64,000 nucleotides of DNA from Pseudonocardia kunmingensis (GTDB lineage Bacteria; Actinomycetota; Actinomycetes; Mycobacteriales; Pseudonocardiaceae), in NCBI RefSeq assembly GCF_006716445.1, contig NZ_VFPA01000001.1, forward strand, positions 3,224,001 to 3,288,000, written 5' to 3'. Numbering within the stretch: position 1 is the stretch's first letter; every line of letters begins with the position of its first letter. The notes under the pieces are model-generated. The model did no database searches, was not told the DNA's origin, and saw only the letters and a list, made by a program, of their open reading frames with translations. A program made the position numbers and the translations under genes. Positions 8,914 through 17,312 of the stretch are shown here, in pieces.

Positions 8914-10326
8914 GTGTACGACGTCGTGGTGGTGGGCGCCGGTTCGGCCGGGTGCGCCCTCGCCGGGCGCCTCGCGGAGGACCCCGGCCGCCGCGTGCTG
9001 CTCCTCGAGGCCGGCCCGGCCGCGGCGTCGCCCGAGCACCTCGAGGGCGCCCGCACCGGGCATCCGCTGAACTGGTCCTACGCCGCGCAGCTGCGGCCGC
9101 AGCGGTCGGTCGAGGTGCCCCGCGGGCGGGTGCTGGGCGGATCGAGCGCGATCAACGGCGCCAACTGGGTCCGCGTCACCCCGGCCGACGCCGACGGCTG
9201 GGGCGTTCCCGGCTGGACGTGGGCGGACCTGCAGGCCTGCTACGCCCGCTCCGAGCACGACCTCGACCTGCCCACCGCTCCCGGCCACGGGGACCGCGGC
9301 CCGGTGCCGGTCCGCAGGCCCGCCGGGCCGCTGCTGCACCCGGCCACCGAGCGGTTCGTCACCGCCGCGCACCGCCTCGGGTACCGGGCCGAGCCGGACA
9401 AGAACGCGGGAGCGCCACCCGGCGTCGGGCTGCTGCCGAGCAACGTCGTGGACGGCGTGCGGGTCAGCGCGGCCGCCGCGTACCTGGACCGGGCGCGGCC
9501 GAACCTGACCGTGCGCATCGACGCGCCGGTGGCCCGGGTGCTGTTCGACGGCGACCGCGCCCGCGGCGTCGCCCTGCTCGACGGCACCGCGGTCGAGGCC
9601 GGGGAGGTGGTGCTCACCGCGGGCGCGATCGCCACGCCGCACCTGCTGCTGCTCTCCGGTCTCGGACCCGCGGACGCCCTGCGCGCCGCCGGCGTGGCCG
9701 TGGTCCGGGACCTGCCGGTCGGCGTCGGCTGGTCCGACCACCCCACGGTGTTCCTGCCGTTCACCACGGCCGACCCGCCCGCGCACCCGCACGCCGTGAG
9801 CAGCCAGGCCGCCCTGCACTGGGACACCGGGGCCGACCCCGCGGGGGACGCCGAGGTGCTCGCGTTCGTGCGGCCGTTCACCCCGGGTGGCGCGCTCCAC
9901 CTGATGTGCACGGTGGCCGCCCCCGACAGCCGGGGCACGATCACCCTCACCTCACCCGACCCGCGCGCCCGCCCGCGGATCGACTACCGGTACCTGCGCA
10001 CCGAGCGCGACCGCCGCCGGATGCGCCACGCCGTGCGCACCGGCGCCGAGCTGCTGCGCGCCGGCGTCGGCACGCGCGCGGCCCCCGGCGGCGACGTGCT
10101 GGGCAACGACCGCGTCCTCGACGGCTGGATCGGCGCCCACCTGAGCACCGCCCAGCACCTGTCCGGCAGCGCCGCGCTCGGGCCGGTGGTGGACGCCGGG
10201 CTGCGCGTCCACGGCGTGCGCGGACTCCGCGTGGCCGACACCTCGGTGCTGCCGGTCGTCCCGCGCCGCGGCACCGCCGCCACCGCCGTGGCGATCGGGG
10301 AGAAGGCGGCCGAACCACTGCCGTGA
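8914..10326 (+). CDS. GMC-family FAD oxidoreductase
   Basis: A 470-residue glucose-methanol-choline oxidoreductase. The FAD-binding GAGSAG lies at residues 8-13, which fixes the GTG start at 8914. GMC signature 1 (VPRGRVLGGSSAINGANWVR) is near residue 70 and signature 2 (GAIATPHLLLLSGLGP) near residue 230. The first active-site His is seen in AQHLSG. The second catalytic position, usually His or Asn near the C-terminus, falls in RGTAATAVAIGEKAA and is not obviously conserved. The family oxidises alcohols with FAD. A mycofactocin-linked MftG role is possible, but no mft genes are in the window. A hairpin overlaps its stop codon. Confidence 0.85.
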   Translation: MYDVVVVGAGSAGCALAGRLAEDPGRRVLLLEAGPAAASPEHLEGARTGHPLNWSYAAQLRPQRSVEVPRGRVLGGSSAINGANWVRVTPADADGWGVPGWTWADLQACYARSEHDLDLPTAPGHGDRGPVPVRRPAGPLLHPATERFVTAAHRLGYRAEPDKNAGAPPGVGLLPSNVVDGVRVSAAAAYLDRARPNLTVRIDAPVARVLFDGDRARGVALLDGTAVEAGEVVLTAGAIATPHLLLLSGLGPADALRAAGVAVVRDLPVGVGWSDHPTVFLPFTTADPPAHPHAVSSQAALHWDTGADPAGDAEVLAFVRPFTPGGALHLMCTVAAPDSRGTITLTSPDPRARPRIDYRYLRTERDRRRMRHAVRTGAELLRAGVGTRAAPGGDVLGNDRVLDGWIGAHLSTAQHLSGSAALGPVVDAGLRVHGVRGLRVADTSVLPVVPRRGTAATAVAIGEKAAEPLP

Positions 10327-10364
10327 GTGGATGCGCGTGCTCCTGCACTCGTATCCACTCACGG
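10321..10364. terminator. Bidirectional hairpin between convergent genes
   Basis: Arms CCGTGAGTGGATGCG and its near-perfect complement (one mismatch) enclose a ~14-nt loop. The left arm contains the stop codon of the GMC gene, and the right arm ends 7 bp before the stop of the convergent acetyltransferase. There is no T-tract, as is usual for actinobacterial terminators. Confidence 0.7.
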
Positions 10365-10371
10365 CCGGTGG

Positions 10372-11148
10372 TCAGCAGGGCGTCAGCTGCGGCACGCGTT
10401 CGGCCCAGGAGCGGTCCAGAACGATGCCGAACCGGTCGGCCAGCAGCGCCCACTCCTCCGCGGGCGCCACCTGCCGGTCGGTGCGCCGGCCGTCGGCGGT
10501 CTCGGAGAAGACCCCGTTGAGCAGCGAGATCCGGCCGTCCGCGGTGGCGAGCACGGCCATCCGGCGGCCGACGAAGTTCGAGCCCGGATCGTGCTGCTGG
10601 TAGCGGTTGCGCTCGGCGAAGTCGGCCAGCTCGCGCGGCTGCTCCGTCCACGCCCAGCCGCGCTCCCAGCTCCCGTCGCGCCGGCGTTCGGAGGTCCACC
10701 ACAGGTCCCCGTCACGGTGCACCTGCACGTCGCCGTGGACGCCCGGGCGCCGCGGCACCGGGGTGGTCCAGCTCGCTCCGTTGCCGACGTCGGCGATGAA
10801 GCGTCCGTCCGCCGCGTCGACGAGCAGCCGCAGGTGCTCGAAGCCGGGGCCGCGGGTGCCGTCGTCGTCGAGCGAGAACGCCGAGACCAGCGTGACCCCG
10901 AACCCGAGCTCCCGCAGCAACGCGGCGAACAGGCCGTTCAGCTCGTAGCAGTAGCCGCCCCGGCGCCTGCGGACGATCTTGTCGTGCACGTCGGGGAGGC
11001 GCAGCGAGATCGCCCTGCCGGTGTGGATGTCGTAGTCCTCGAACGGGACCGACCGCACGTGCGCCCTGTGCAGCGCGGCGAGCGCGGCGCTCGTGGCCGC
11101 GGCCGGGCGGGCGGCCCCGATGCGGGCGAGGTGGGTGGCGGCCTCCAT
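10372..11148 (-). CDS. nat: Arylamine N-acetyltransferase
   Basis: A 258-residue enzyme transferring acetyl groups from acetyl-CoA to arylamines and hydrazines through a Cys-His-Asp triad. The triad is visible: Cys in RGGYCYELNG, His in FEHLRLLV and Asp in IADVGNG. The start is taken at ATG 11148 (MEAATHL), which gives the usual family length. An in-frame extension to 11217 would add 23 residues without homology. In actinobacteria such enzymes act in xenobiotic and cholesterol-linked CoA metabolism. It lies between a convergent GMC gene and a NUDIX gene that ends ~30 bp upstream on the same strand. Confidence 0.9.
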   Translation of the reverse strand: MEAATHLARIGAARPAAATSAALAALHRAHVRSVPFEDYDIHTGRAISLRLPDVHDKIVRRRRGGYCYELNGLFAALLRELGFGVTLVSAFSLDDDGTRGPGFEHLRLLVDAADGRFIADVGNGASWTTPVPRRPGVHGDVQVHRDGDLWWTSERRRDGSWERGWAWTEQPRELADFAERNRYQQHDPGSNFVGRRMAVLATADGRISLLNGVFSETADGRRTDRQVAPAEEWALLADRFGIVLDRSWAERVPQLTPC

Positions 11149-11177
11149 GGGGCACAGCGTCGGAGATGAACCCCGGT

Positions 11178-11597
11178 TCAGGTCAAGGCTTTTTGCAGCA
11201 ATCCCGCGTCGAGGCACTGGCGCAGCGGCGCGAACAGCTCCTCGCGCCGCGCGCGCAGATCGTCGGGCGTGAGCCAGGCCAGCGCCGTCGCCTTCTCGGG
11301 CTCCCGCAGCCGCGGCTCACCGCCGGTGGGCGTGCAGGCTATGAACAGCGTCACGTAGTGCCGGGCGATGTCCGGCATCGGGTCGTCGGTGAAGCCCAGC
11401 CGCGCCGTCGGCCGCACCTCGAGCCCGGTCTCCTCGGCCGTCTCCCGGACGGCGGTGCCCTCCGGCGTCTCGCCGTACTCCTGGTGCCCGCCCGGTAGCC
11501 CCCACGTGCCTGCGCCGTGCGCGCCCGCACGGCGCATGACGAGCACCTTCCCGCCGTCCACGACCACCGCGCCGACCCCGACCTGCACCCGCGTCAC
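11178..11597 (-). CDS. NUDIX hydrolase (MutT/Nudt15-like)
   Basis: A 139-residue protein built almost entirely of one NUDIX domain. The Nudix box is present as GGHQEYGETPEGTAVRETAE followed by ETG, giving the GX5EX7REUXEEXGU pattern with all catalytic Glu residues. It hydrolyses nucleoside diphosphates linked to another group; the PGGHQEYGE form resembles ADP-ribose or NTP pyrophosphatases. The start GTG 11597 lies 6 bp from the ATG (11604) of the divergent M3 peptidase, so there is no room for conventional promoters between them. Confidence 0.85.
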   Translation of the reverse strand: MTRVQVGVGAVVVDGGKVLVMRRAGAHGAGTWGLPGGHQEYGETPEGTAVRETAEETGLEVRPTARLGFTDDPMPDIARHYVTLFIACTPTGGEPRLREPEKATALAWLTPDDLRARREELFAPLRQCLDAGLLQKALT

Positions 11598-11603
11598 GGA
11601 CCT

Positions 11604-13637
11604 ATGCTCGCGCGGGTGACCGGCAACCCGTTCCTCGCCCCCAGCCCGCTGCCCTTCGGTTTCCCGGACTTCGCCGCCATCCGCGAGGAGCACTTCCTCC
11701 CGGCGTTCACCGCGGGCATGGCCGAGCAGCGCGCCGAGGTCGACGCGATCACCGCCGATGCGGGGCAGGCGACGTTCGAGAACACGGTCGTCGCGCTGGA
11801 GCGGTCCGGGGCCACGCTCGAGCGCGTCTCGAACGTGTTCTTCACGCTGGTGAGCTCGTGCAGCACACCGAGGATCCGGGAGATCGAGGCGGAGGTGGCG
11901 CCGCAGCTCGCCGCGCACGCCGACGCGATCACGCTGGACCCGGTGCTGTTCGCCCGCATCGAGGCGCTGTTCGCCGCGCGGCACGACCTCGACCTGGACG
12001 CGGAGTCGCTGCGCCTGCTGGAGCGCCGCCACCGCGACGCCGTGCGCGCCGGCGCCCGGCTCGAACCCGGCGAGCAGGAGCGGCTGCGCGAGCTCAACGC
12101 CGAGCTCTCGGCGCTCTCCACCGAGTTCGGCGCGCGGCTCCTCGCCGGCGCCAACGCGGCCGCCGTGCTGGTGGACGACCCCGCCCAGCTCGACGGCCTC
12201 CCCGCGGACGCGGTCTCGGCCGCGGCCCGCGCCGCCGCCGAGCGCGGGCACGAGGGAGCGCACCTGCTGACGCTCGTGCTCCCGACCGGGCAGCCCGCGC
12301 TCGCCTCGCTCACCGACCGCGGGCTGCGCGAGCGGCTGCACCGCGCCTCCACGGGGCGCGGCCTCGGCGGGGAGCACGACACCCGCGAGCTGGTGCTGCG
12401 GCTCGTGGCGCTGCGCGCGGAGCGGGCCGGGCTGCTGGGCCACCCGCACCACGCGTCCTGGGCGGTCGAGACCGGCACCGCCGGCACCGTCGAGGCGATC
12501 GACGCGATGCTCGGCAAGCTCGCCCCCGTCGCCGCGGTGAACGCCCGCGGGGAGGCGGCCGAGCTGTCCGAGGCGGCCGGGTTCGCCGTGGAGGCGTGGG
12601 ACCGCGCCTTCTACGCCGAGCGCGTGCGGCGCGAGCGCTTCGACCTCGACGCCGACGCGCTGCGCCCCTACTTCGAGCTCGAGCGCGTGCTGCACGACGG
12701 CGTCTTCCACGCCGCGGGGCGGCTCTACGGGCTGCGGATCACCGAGCGCCACGACCTCCCGCTCCACCACCCCGACGTGCGCGTCTTCGACGTCTTCGAC
12801 GAGCACGGTCAGCTCGGCCTGTTCGTCGCCGATCTCTACGCCCGCGACTCCAAGCGCGGCGGCGCGTGGATGAACTCCTTCGTCCAGCAGTCGCACCTGC
12901 TGGGCAGCAGGCCCGTCGTGCTCAACACCCTCAACATCGCCAAGCCCGCGGACGGCGAGCCCACGCTGCTGACGGTGGACAACGTGCGCACCCTGTTCCA
13001 CGAGTTCGGGCACGCGCTGCACGGGCTGTTCTCCGACGTGCGCTACCCGACGTTCTCCGGCACGTCCGTGCCCCGCGACTTCGTCGAGTACCCCTCGCAG
13101 GTCAACGAGATGTGGCTGGAGGACCCGGAGGTCCTCGCCCACTACGCGCGCCACCACGAGACCGGGGAACCGCTGCCGTCCGAGCTCGTCGAGCGGCTGG
13201 CGGCGTCGCGGCGCTTCGGGGAGGGTTTCGCCACCACCGAGTACCTCGCCGCGGCCCTGCTCGACCAGGCGTGGCACCGCTTGGGCCCGGACGCCGAGGT
13301 CGCCGACGTCGAACGGTTCGAGGCCGACGCGCTCGCCGCCGCGGGTGTCGCCGTGCCGACCGCGCCCCCGCGCTACCGCACCACGTACTTCAACCACGTC
13401 TTCGGCGGCGGCTACAGCGCGGCCTACTACTCCTACATCTGGAGCGAGGTGCTCGACGCCGACACCGTCGAGTGGTTCACCGAGAACGGCGGCCTGCGCC
13501 GGGAGAACGGCGAGGTCTTCCGGCGCGAACTGCTCTCCCGCGGCGGTGCCGTGGACCCGATGGAGGGCTACCGGGCCTTCCGCGGCCGCGACCCGGAACT
13601 GGCACCCCTCCTGACCCGCCGAGGCCTGACGGGTTGA
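11604..13637 (+). CDS. dcp: M3 family zinc peptidase (peptidyl-dipeptidase Dcp / oligopeptidase A type)
   Basis: A 677-residue thimet-family oligopeptidase. The zinc motif HEFGHALHG lies near residue 470, and the third ligand Glu follows in EYPSQVNEMWLE. The conserved C-terminal YSAAYYSYIWSEVLDAD block is also intact. It degrades short peptides in the cytoplasm. The N-terminus NPFLAPSPLPFGFPDF is typical of Dcp. Either ATG 11604 or GTG 11616 can be the start, the latter more distant from the divergent NUDIX gene. Together with the nearby M18 enzyme it suggests peptide recycling, but no operon links them. Confidence 0.92.
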   Translation: MLARVTGNPFLAPSPLPFGFPDFAAIREEHFLPAFTAGMAEQRAEVDAITADAGQATFENTVVALERSGATLERVSNVFFTLVSSCSTPRIREIEAEVAPQLAAHADAITLDPVLFARIEALFAARHDLDLDAESLRLLERRHRDAVRAGARLEPGEQERLRELNAELSALSTEFGARLLAGANAAAVLVDDPAQLDGLPADAVSAAARAAAERGHEGAHLLTLVLPTGQPALASLTDRGLRERLHRASTGRGLGGEHDTRELVLRLVALRAERAGLLGHPHHASWAVETGTAGTVEAIDAMLGKLAPVAAVNARGEAAELSEAAGFAVEAWDRAFYAERVRRERFDLDADALRPYFELERVLHDGVFHAAGRLYGLRITERHDLPLHHPDVRVFDVFDEHGQLGLFVADLYARDSKRGGAWMNSFVQQSHLLGSRPVVLNTLNIAKPADGEPTLLTVDNVRTLFHEFGHALHGLFSDVRYPTFSGTSVPRDFVEYPSQVNEMWLEDPEVLAHYARHHETGEPLPSELVERLAASRRFGEGFATTEYLAAALLDQAWHRLGPDAEVADVERFEADALAAAGVAVPTAPPRYRTTYFNHVFGGGYSAAYYSYIWSEVLDADTVEWFTENGGLRRENGEVFRRELLSRGGAVDPMEGYRAFRGRDPELAPLLTRRGLTG

Positions 13638-13673
13638 GAGCCCGACCCGGATTGCTGCAACGGGGAGCGGGGG

Positions 13674-14144
13674 TCACGGGCCGAACCAGCTCGCCGCGTC
13701 CAACCGCACCGTCGCCGGCGGCACGACCTTGCGCAGGTCGGACTCCAGCGCGCGCATCCGCTCCGCCCCCAGCCGCTCGGCCCATTCGGTCCGCAGCTGC
13801 TCGAACACCACCGCGGAGCGGGCCAGCACGTCGACGCCGTGCGGGGTGAGCCGGACGAGCTTGCGGCGTGCGTCGCCGGCATCGGCGGTGCGCTCGGCGT
13901 AGCCGAGGTCCACGAGCCGGTCGATCGTCTTGCCCGCCGCCTGCTTCGACACCCCCAGGTGGCGGCCCAGCTCGCTCGCCGTGGCGCCGTCGCGGCCGAT
14001 GGCCTGCATGGCGAAGCCGTAGGCGGGGCGCACGTCGGGGTGGCCCTGTTCCGCGAGCTCGGCGTGCAGCCGGTCGATCAGCGCCCGGAAGCCGCCGAAG
14101 AGCAGCAGCGGGAGGACCCAGCCGGGTTCGTCGAGCTCAGCCAT
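13674..14144 (-). CDS. MarR-family transcriptional regulator
   Basis: A 156-residue winged-helix protein. The ATG at 14144 (MAELDEPGW) is preferred over an upstream TTG at 14159. The recognition helix region reads ATASELGRHLGVSKQAAGKTIDRL, followed by the wing with the DARRKLVRLT motif typical of MarR. It is divergent from an AhpD-like gene with only 38 bp between starts, and that gap holds inverted TCGACAAC/GTTGTCGA sites. It probably represses its neighbour and itself in response to a phenolic or oxidising ligand. Confidence 0.85.
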   Translation of the reverse strand: MAELDEPGWVLPLLLFGGFRALIDRLHAELAEQGHPDVRPAYGFAMQAIGRDGATASELGRHLGVSKQAAGKTIDRLVDLGYAERTADAGDARRKLVRLTPHGVDVLARSAVVFEQLRTEWAERLGAERMRALESDLRKVVPPATVRLDAASWFGP

Positions 14145-14195
14145 CGACAAACTCGACAACCAGGTTTACGGTTTCGTCAACCATGTTGTCGATCC
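14142..14195. promoter_or_regulatory. Probable MarR operator
   Basis: The inverted half-sites TCGACAAC (about 14152-14159) and GTTGTCGA (about 14185-14192) straddle both divergent starts; a further ATCGACAA copy lies at 14143. The spacing allows a dimer to block both transcripts. The assignment rests on position and symmetry only. Confidence 0.45.
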
Positions 14196-14749
14196 TAGGA
14201 GATCCGGTGTCCGAACTGTTCCCCGTTCACACCGCCGAGACCGCTCCCGCGGCCGCCCGCCGCACCGTCGAGGGCGTCGAGCGCCGCTTCGGCTTCCTGC
14301 CGGGTGCGGTGGCGCGCCTTGCCGAGTCGCCCGAGCTCCTCGACGGCTTCCTGCGGGCCAGTGCCCTGTTCGAGGCGACGACGCTCGACCCCGTGTCCCG
14401 CGAGGTCGTGATCATGACGATGGCCACCCGCAACGACTGCCACCTCTGCGTCGCCATGCACACCGCCACGCTGCGTCGCCTGGACGCCGACGAGGAGCTG
14501 ATCGCCGCGCTGCAGGCGGGTGCGCCGCTCGCCGACGCCCGGTTGGAGAGGCTGCGCGGGTTCGTCCTGGACGTGCTCGCCACCGCAGGCGACGTCCCCG
14601 ACGACGCGGTGCGCGCCTTCCTCGCCCACGGCTACACCGTCCGCAACGCGCTCGAGGTGGTGCTCGGGATCGGCACGTACACGATGTCGACCCTCGCGAA
14701 CCGGCTCACCGGCGCGCCGGTCGACGCGCAGTTCGCGGCCGCGAGCTGA
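14183..14749 (+). CDS. Carboxymuconolactone decarboxylase / AhpD-like protein
   Basis: A 188-residue all-helical protein with the AhpD-type redox motif CHLCVAMHT (CxxC plus a His three residues on), near residue 93. Such proteins are thiol peroxidase partners or alkylhydroperoxidase-like antioxidant enzymes. The start is ATG 14183. Divergence from a MarR regulator with a shared operator fits control by oxidative or phenolic stress. Confidence 0.85.
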   Translation: MLSILGDPVSELFPVHTAETAPAAARRTVEGVERRFGFLPGAVARLAESPELLDGFLRASALFEATTLDPVSREVVIMTMATRNDCHLCVAMHTATLRRLDADEELIAALQAGAPLADARLERLRGFVLDVLATAGDVPDDAVRAFLAHGYTVRNALEVVLGIGTYTMSTLANRLTGAPVDAQFAAAS

Positions 14750-15136
14750 GCTGTGCGGTGACGGATGCGTTCGCGGACACGACGGTGCGATGGCGAGCGG
14801 TGCGAGTCGTACACCAGGGTCCTCGCGGCCGCGTTCACGGACGTCTCGCCGGGGTGATCGCCAGGAGTGGCGTCACGGCGACAGATCTGTCGCTCTCCCA
14901 CCACTCCTGCCGATCATGGCCGTTCCCGCGTTCCGCTGAACGCGGCTGGGCGCGACCCGGTCGACGTCATGGGTGTTCGGTCGCGTGTCCAAGCCCATGG
15001 TGTCGACGTGGTGGGGGAATCTCCTGTGGGCGGGCCGTTCCGGCTCGAGACCACTGCCCTCGCGCCTGCCGGGGTCTTCGGCGCAGTCGGCGCCTTCCCC
15101 TGACCCCTCGCGTCGGCGAGGTGGCCGGGTCGGGCG
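14750..15136. other. Gene-free stretch carrying repeat copy 2
   Basis: A 387-bp gap between the convergent ends of the AhpD-like gene and benE. Most of it is the dispersed element described at 14850-15110. The first ~100 bp shows nothing recognisable. Confidence 0.7.
14850..15110 (+). repeat. Dispersed ~260-bp intergenic element, copy 2
   Basis: This copy lies in inverted orientation relative to 7258-7518. It begins with a ~70-bp near-palindrome centred on AGATCT (14850-14919), then carries the CTCCTGTGGGCGGGCCGTTC block and GCCGGGGTCTTCGGCGCAGT. A weaker match to the next module (GTCGGCGAGGTGGCCGGGT) reaches the 3' end of benE. The two copies bracket a 7.3-kb segment of seven genes. Confidence 0.65.
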
Positions 15137-16309
15137 CTACCGGACGGCCGGGACCTGCGCGGGGCGGCGCCGCCGGTGCAGCAGGGTCATCGCCGCCCCG
15201 GCCGCCAGCCCCCAGAACGCCGCGCCGATGCCCAGGAACCCGACGCCGGCGGCTGTCACCACGAACGTCACCGCCGCGGCCTCCCGGCCGTCCGGCTCGG
15301 CGACGGCGGACGACAGCGCCCCGCCCAGCGCGCCGAGCAGGGCGAGCCCGGCGACCGCCTCGATCAGCACCGGTGGGGACAGCACGAGCAGCGCCGTCGC
15401 GAGCCCCGCACCCAGCCCGAGCACGGCCAGTCCCAGCCCGGCCGTCACCGACGCGACCCAGCGCCGCCGCGGGTCCGGGTGGGCGTCCGGGCCCGCGGTG
15501 AGCGCGGCGCTGATCGCCGCGAGGTTCACCGCGTGCCCGCCGAAGGGTGCGCAGGCGATCGTCGCCAGGCCGGTCGCGGTGAGGGCCGGGCGCATCGGCG
15601 CGCGGTACCCGTACTGCGCGAGCACGGCCGCTCCCGGCACGTTCTGCGCGGCCATCGTGACGAGGAAGAGCGGGAGCCCGACGCCCACGACGGTCGCGGG
15701 GTCGAACGTGGGCGTGGTCCACGCGAGCGTCGGCGCGATCGCCACGCCGGCGAGCCCCGGCCCGGTCAGCGCGATCGCGACCGCCGCCACCGCCAGCGCG
15801 GCCGGCACCGCCCATGCCCGCGCGAACCGGCCGACGAGGGCCCACACCGCGATCACGGGGACGGCGAGCTGCGGCACCTCCGCGAGCGCCCGGACGGGGG
15901 CGAGGCACAGCTCGACCAGCACGCCGGCGAGCATCGCGCTCGCGATCGGCACGGGGATCAGCGCGATCAGCCGCCCGACGGCAGGCACCAGCCCGGCGAC
16001 CACCACGAGCAGACCGCACACCGCGAAGGCCCCGACCGCCGCGGGGAACCCGCCGGGCGGTGTTCCCGTCGAGATCAGCAGGGCCGCGCCGGGGGTCGAC
16101 CAGGCGATGCTGATCGGCATCCGGTGGCGCAGTCCCAGCACGAGCGCCACGAGCCCTGAGGTGAGGCACAGCACCAGCAGGCCCGAGGCCGCCTGCCGGT
16201 CGTCGCCCCCCGCGGCCCGCAGCCCCGCGAGCACCACGGCGAAGCTGCTCGCGAAGCCGACGAGCGCCGCCACGACGCCGGCGAGCACCGGTTGCAGCCG
16301 CACGTCCAC
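15137..16309 (-). CDS. benE: BenE-family benzoate/H+ symporter
   Basis: A 390-residue membrane protein with about twelve hydrophobic segments. Its conserved BenE blocks are SIAWSTPGAALL near residue 70, LVTMAAQNVPG near residue 215 and FGGHAVNLAAI near residue 260. The family imports benzoate-like aromatic acids with protons. No benzoate catabolic genes are adjacent, so it may serve a remote pathway or another anion. It is divergent from an XRE-cupin regulator, and a perfect 9-bp inverted repeat lies between the starts. It converges on repeat copy 2. Confidence 0.9.
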   Translation of the reverse strand: MDVRLQPVLAGVVAALVGFASSFAVVLAGLRAAGGDDRQAASGLLVLCLTSGLVALVLGLRHRMPISIAWSTPGAALLISTGTPPGGFPAAVGAFAVCGLLVVVAGLVPAVGRLIALIPVPIASAMLAGVLVELCLAPVRALAEVPQLAVPVIAVWALVGRFARAWAVPAALAVAAVAIALTGPGLAGVAIAPTLAWTTPTFDPATVVGVGLPLFLVTMAAQNVPGAAVLAQYGYRAPMRPALTATGLATIACAPFGGHAVNLAAISAALTAGPDAHPDPRRRWVASVTAGLGLAVLGLGAGLATALLVLSPPVLIEAVAGLALLGALGGALSSAVAEPDGREAAAVTFVVTAAGVGFLGIGAAFWGLAAGAAMTLLHRRRRPAQVPAVR

Positions 16310-16314
16310 TCCTC

Positions 16315-16334
16315 TCGTTCCGTTTACGGAACGA
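16315..16334. promoter_or_regulatory. Palindromic operator between benE and its regulator
   Basis: TCGTTCCGT and its exact complement ACGGAACGA are separated by TT. The site is immediately upstream of the benE start and 17 bp upstream of the divergent XRE-cupin gene, so binding would affect both. Confidence 0.55.
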
Positions 16335-16350
16335 TGGGACGATAGCCGAC

Positions 16351-16908
16351 GTGGTGACGACGAGCGAGGGCGGTGCGCGGCCCGCCCTGGTCGAGGGCAC
16401 GGCCGAGGTCGGCGCTCGGGTTCGCGAGCTGCGGGAACGGTGCGGGCTGTCGCTGTCCGAGCTCGCCCGCCGCGCCTCCGTGGGGAAGGCGACGCTCTCC
16501 GGGCTGGAGTCCGGCACCCGCAACCCGACGCTCGACACGCTGCACGCCGTCGCGGCGGCCCTCGACCTCCCGCTGACCGCCCTGCTCGGGCCGCCGCCCG
16601 GAGCCGTCCACGGGGCCGCGGTCGAGATGCGGCTGCTGCGCGTGTTCGACGACGGGCCGGTCACCTACGAGCTGTACCGGATGCGGATCCCCGCGGGCCT
16701 CGCGCAACGCTCACCCGCCCACCACGCCGGTGTCACCGAGCACGCCACGGTGTTCGCGGGGGTCCTCGAGACGGGCCCGGTCGACGCCCCGCGGCGCGCC
16801 GGTCCCGGCGAGCACGTCGAGTGGGCCGCCGACGTCCCGCACCGCTACGCCGCCCTGGACGGGGCGGACGTGCACGCCTCCCTGCTGATCCGCTACCCGC
16901 GCCCGTGA
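16351..16908 (+). CDS. XRE-family regulator with C-terminal cupin domain
   Basis: A 185-residue protein. Residues 20-80 form a lambda-repressor-like helix-turn-helix (LSLSELARRASVGKATLSGLE). Residues 110-185 form a small beta-barrel cupin ending in ADVPHRYAALDG...LIRYP. The HTH-cupin group commonly senses a small acid or amine and represses an adjacent transporter. Divergence from benE with a 20-bp palindrome between them supports local control. It begins at GTG 16351. Confidence 0.85.
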   Translation: MVTTSEGGARPALVEGTAEVGARVRELRERCGLSLSELARRASVGKATLSGLESGTRNPTLDTLHAVAAALDLPLTALLGPPPGAVHGAAVEMRLLRVFDDGPVTYELYRMRIPAGLAQRSPAHHAGVTEHATVFAGVLETGPVDAPRRAGPGEHVEWAADVPHRYAALDGADVHASLLIRYPRP

Positions 16909-17027
16909 GCGGCGAGGCCCGGCGTCGGGGAAACCCGGCGGCCGCGCCGCGGCGGGACCACTAGGCTGGGTCGGTGATCCTCTGAGCTCTGCCCGGCCCC
17001 CTGTCACCACCACCTCGGAGGTTCTCC

Positions 17028-17234
17028 GTGTCCCAGCCCACCGCACCCGGTTCCGAGCAGCCCGACGCCGTCGAGGCGGAGCCCGGCGCCGAGGCGCCCG
17101 AGCCCGCCCCGCTCAACCGCGCCGAGCGCCGCGCGAAGGCGAAGAAGGCCGAGCCCACCCACGTCGGCCCCCGCGGCGACACCGGCCAGGGGAGCCGCGG
17201 CACGCGCCCGCACACGAAGCGCCCCCGCGGCTGA
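17028..17234 (+). CDS. Small basic conserved actinobacterial protein
   Basis: A 68-residue protein with a good ribosome binding site (CGGAGG) before GTG 17028. The N-terminal half is acidic, with Pro, Glu and Ala. The C-terminal half is basic, with LNRAERRAKAKK followed by a Gly/Arg-rich tail. The pattern is familiar from small uncharacterised actinobacterial proteins and suggests nucleic-acid or ribosome binding, which is inference. It has no membrane segment or cysteine. Confidence 0.7.
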   Translation: MSQPTAPGSEQPDAVEAEPGAEAPEPAPLNRAERRAKAKKAEPTHVGPRGDTGQGSRGTRPHTKRPRG

Positions 17235-17312
17235 CGCACCGCGACGCACGCACCGCCACCGCGCGTGCGTCGCGGCGGAATGGCGGCCCCGCGGACCGTG
17301 TTCAGCCAGGTG

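Noticed and set aside
8914..10326. Mycofactocin dehydrogenase MftG
   Set aside because: Only generic GMC motifs are seen and no other mft genes lie nearby.
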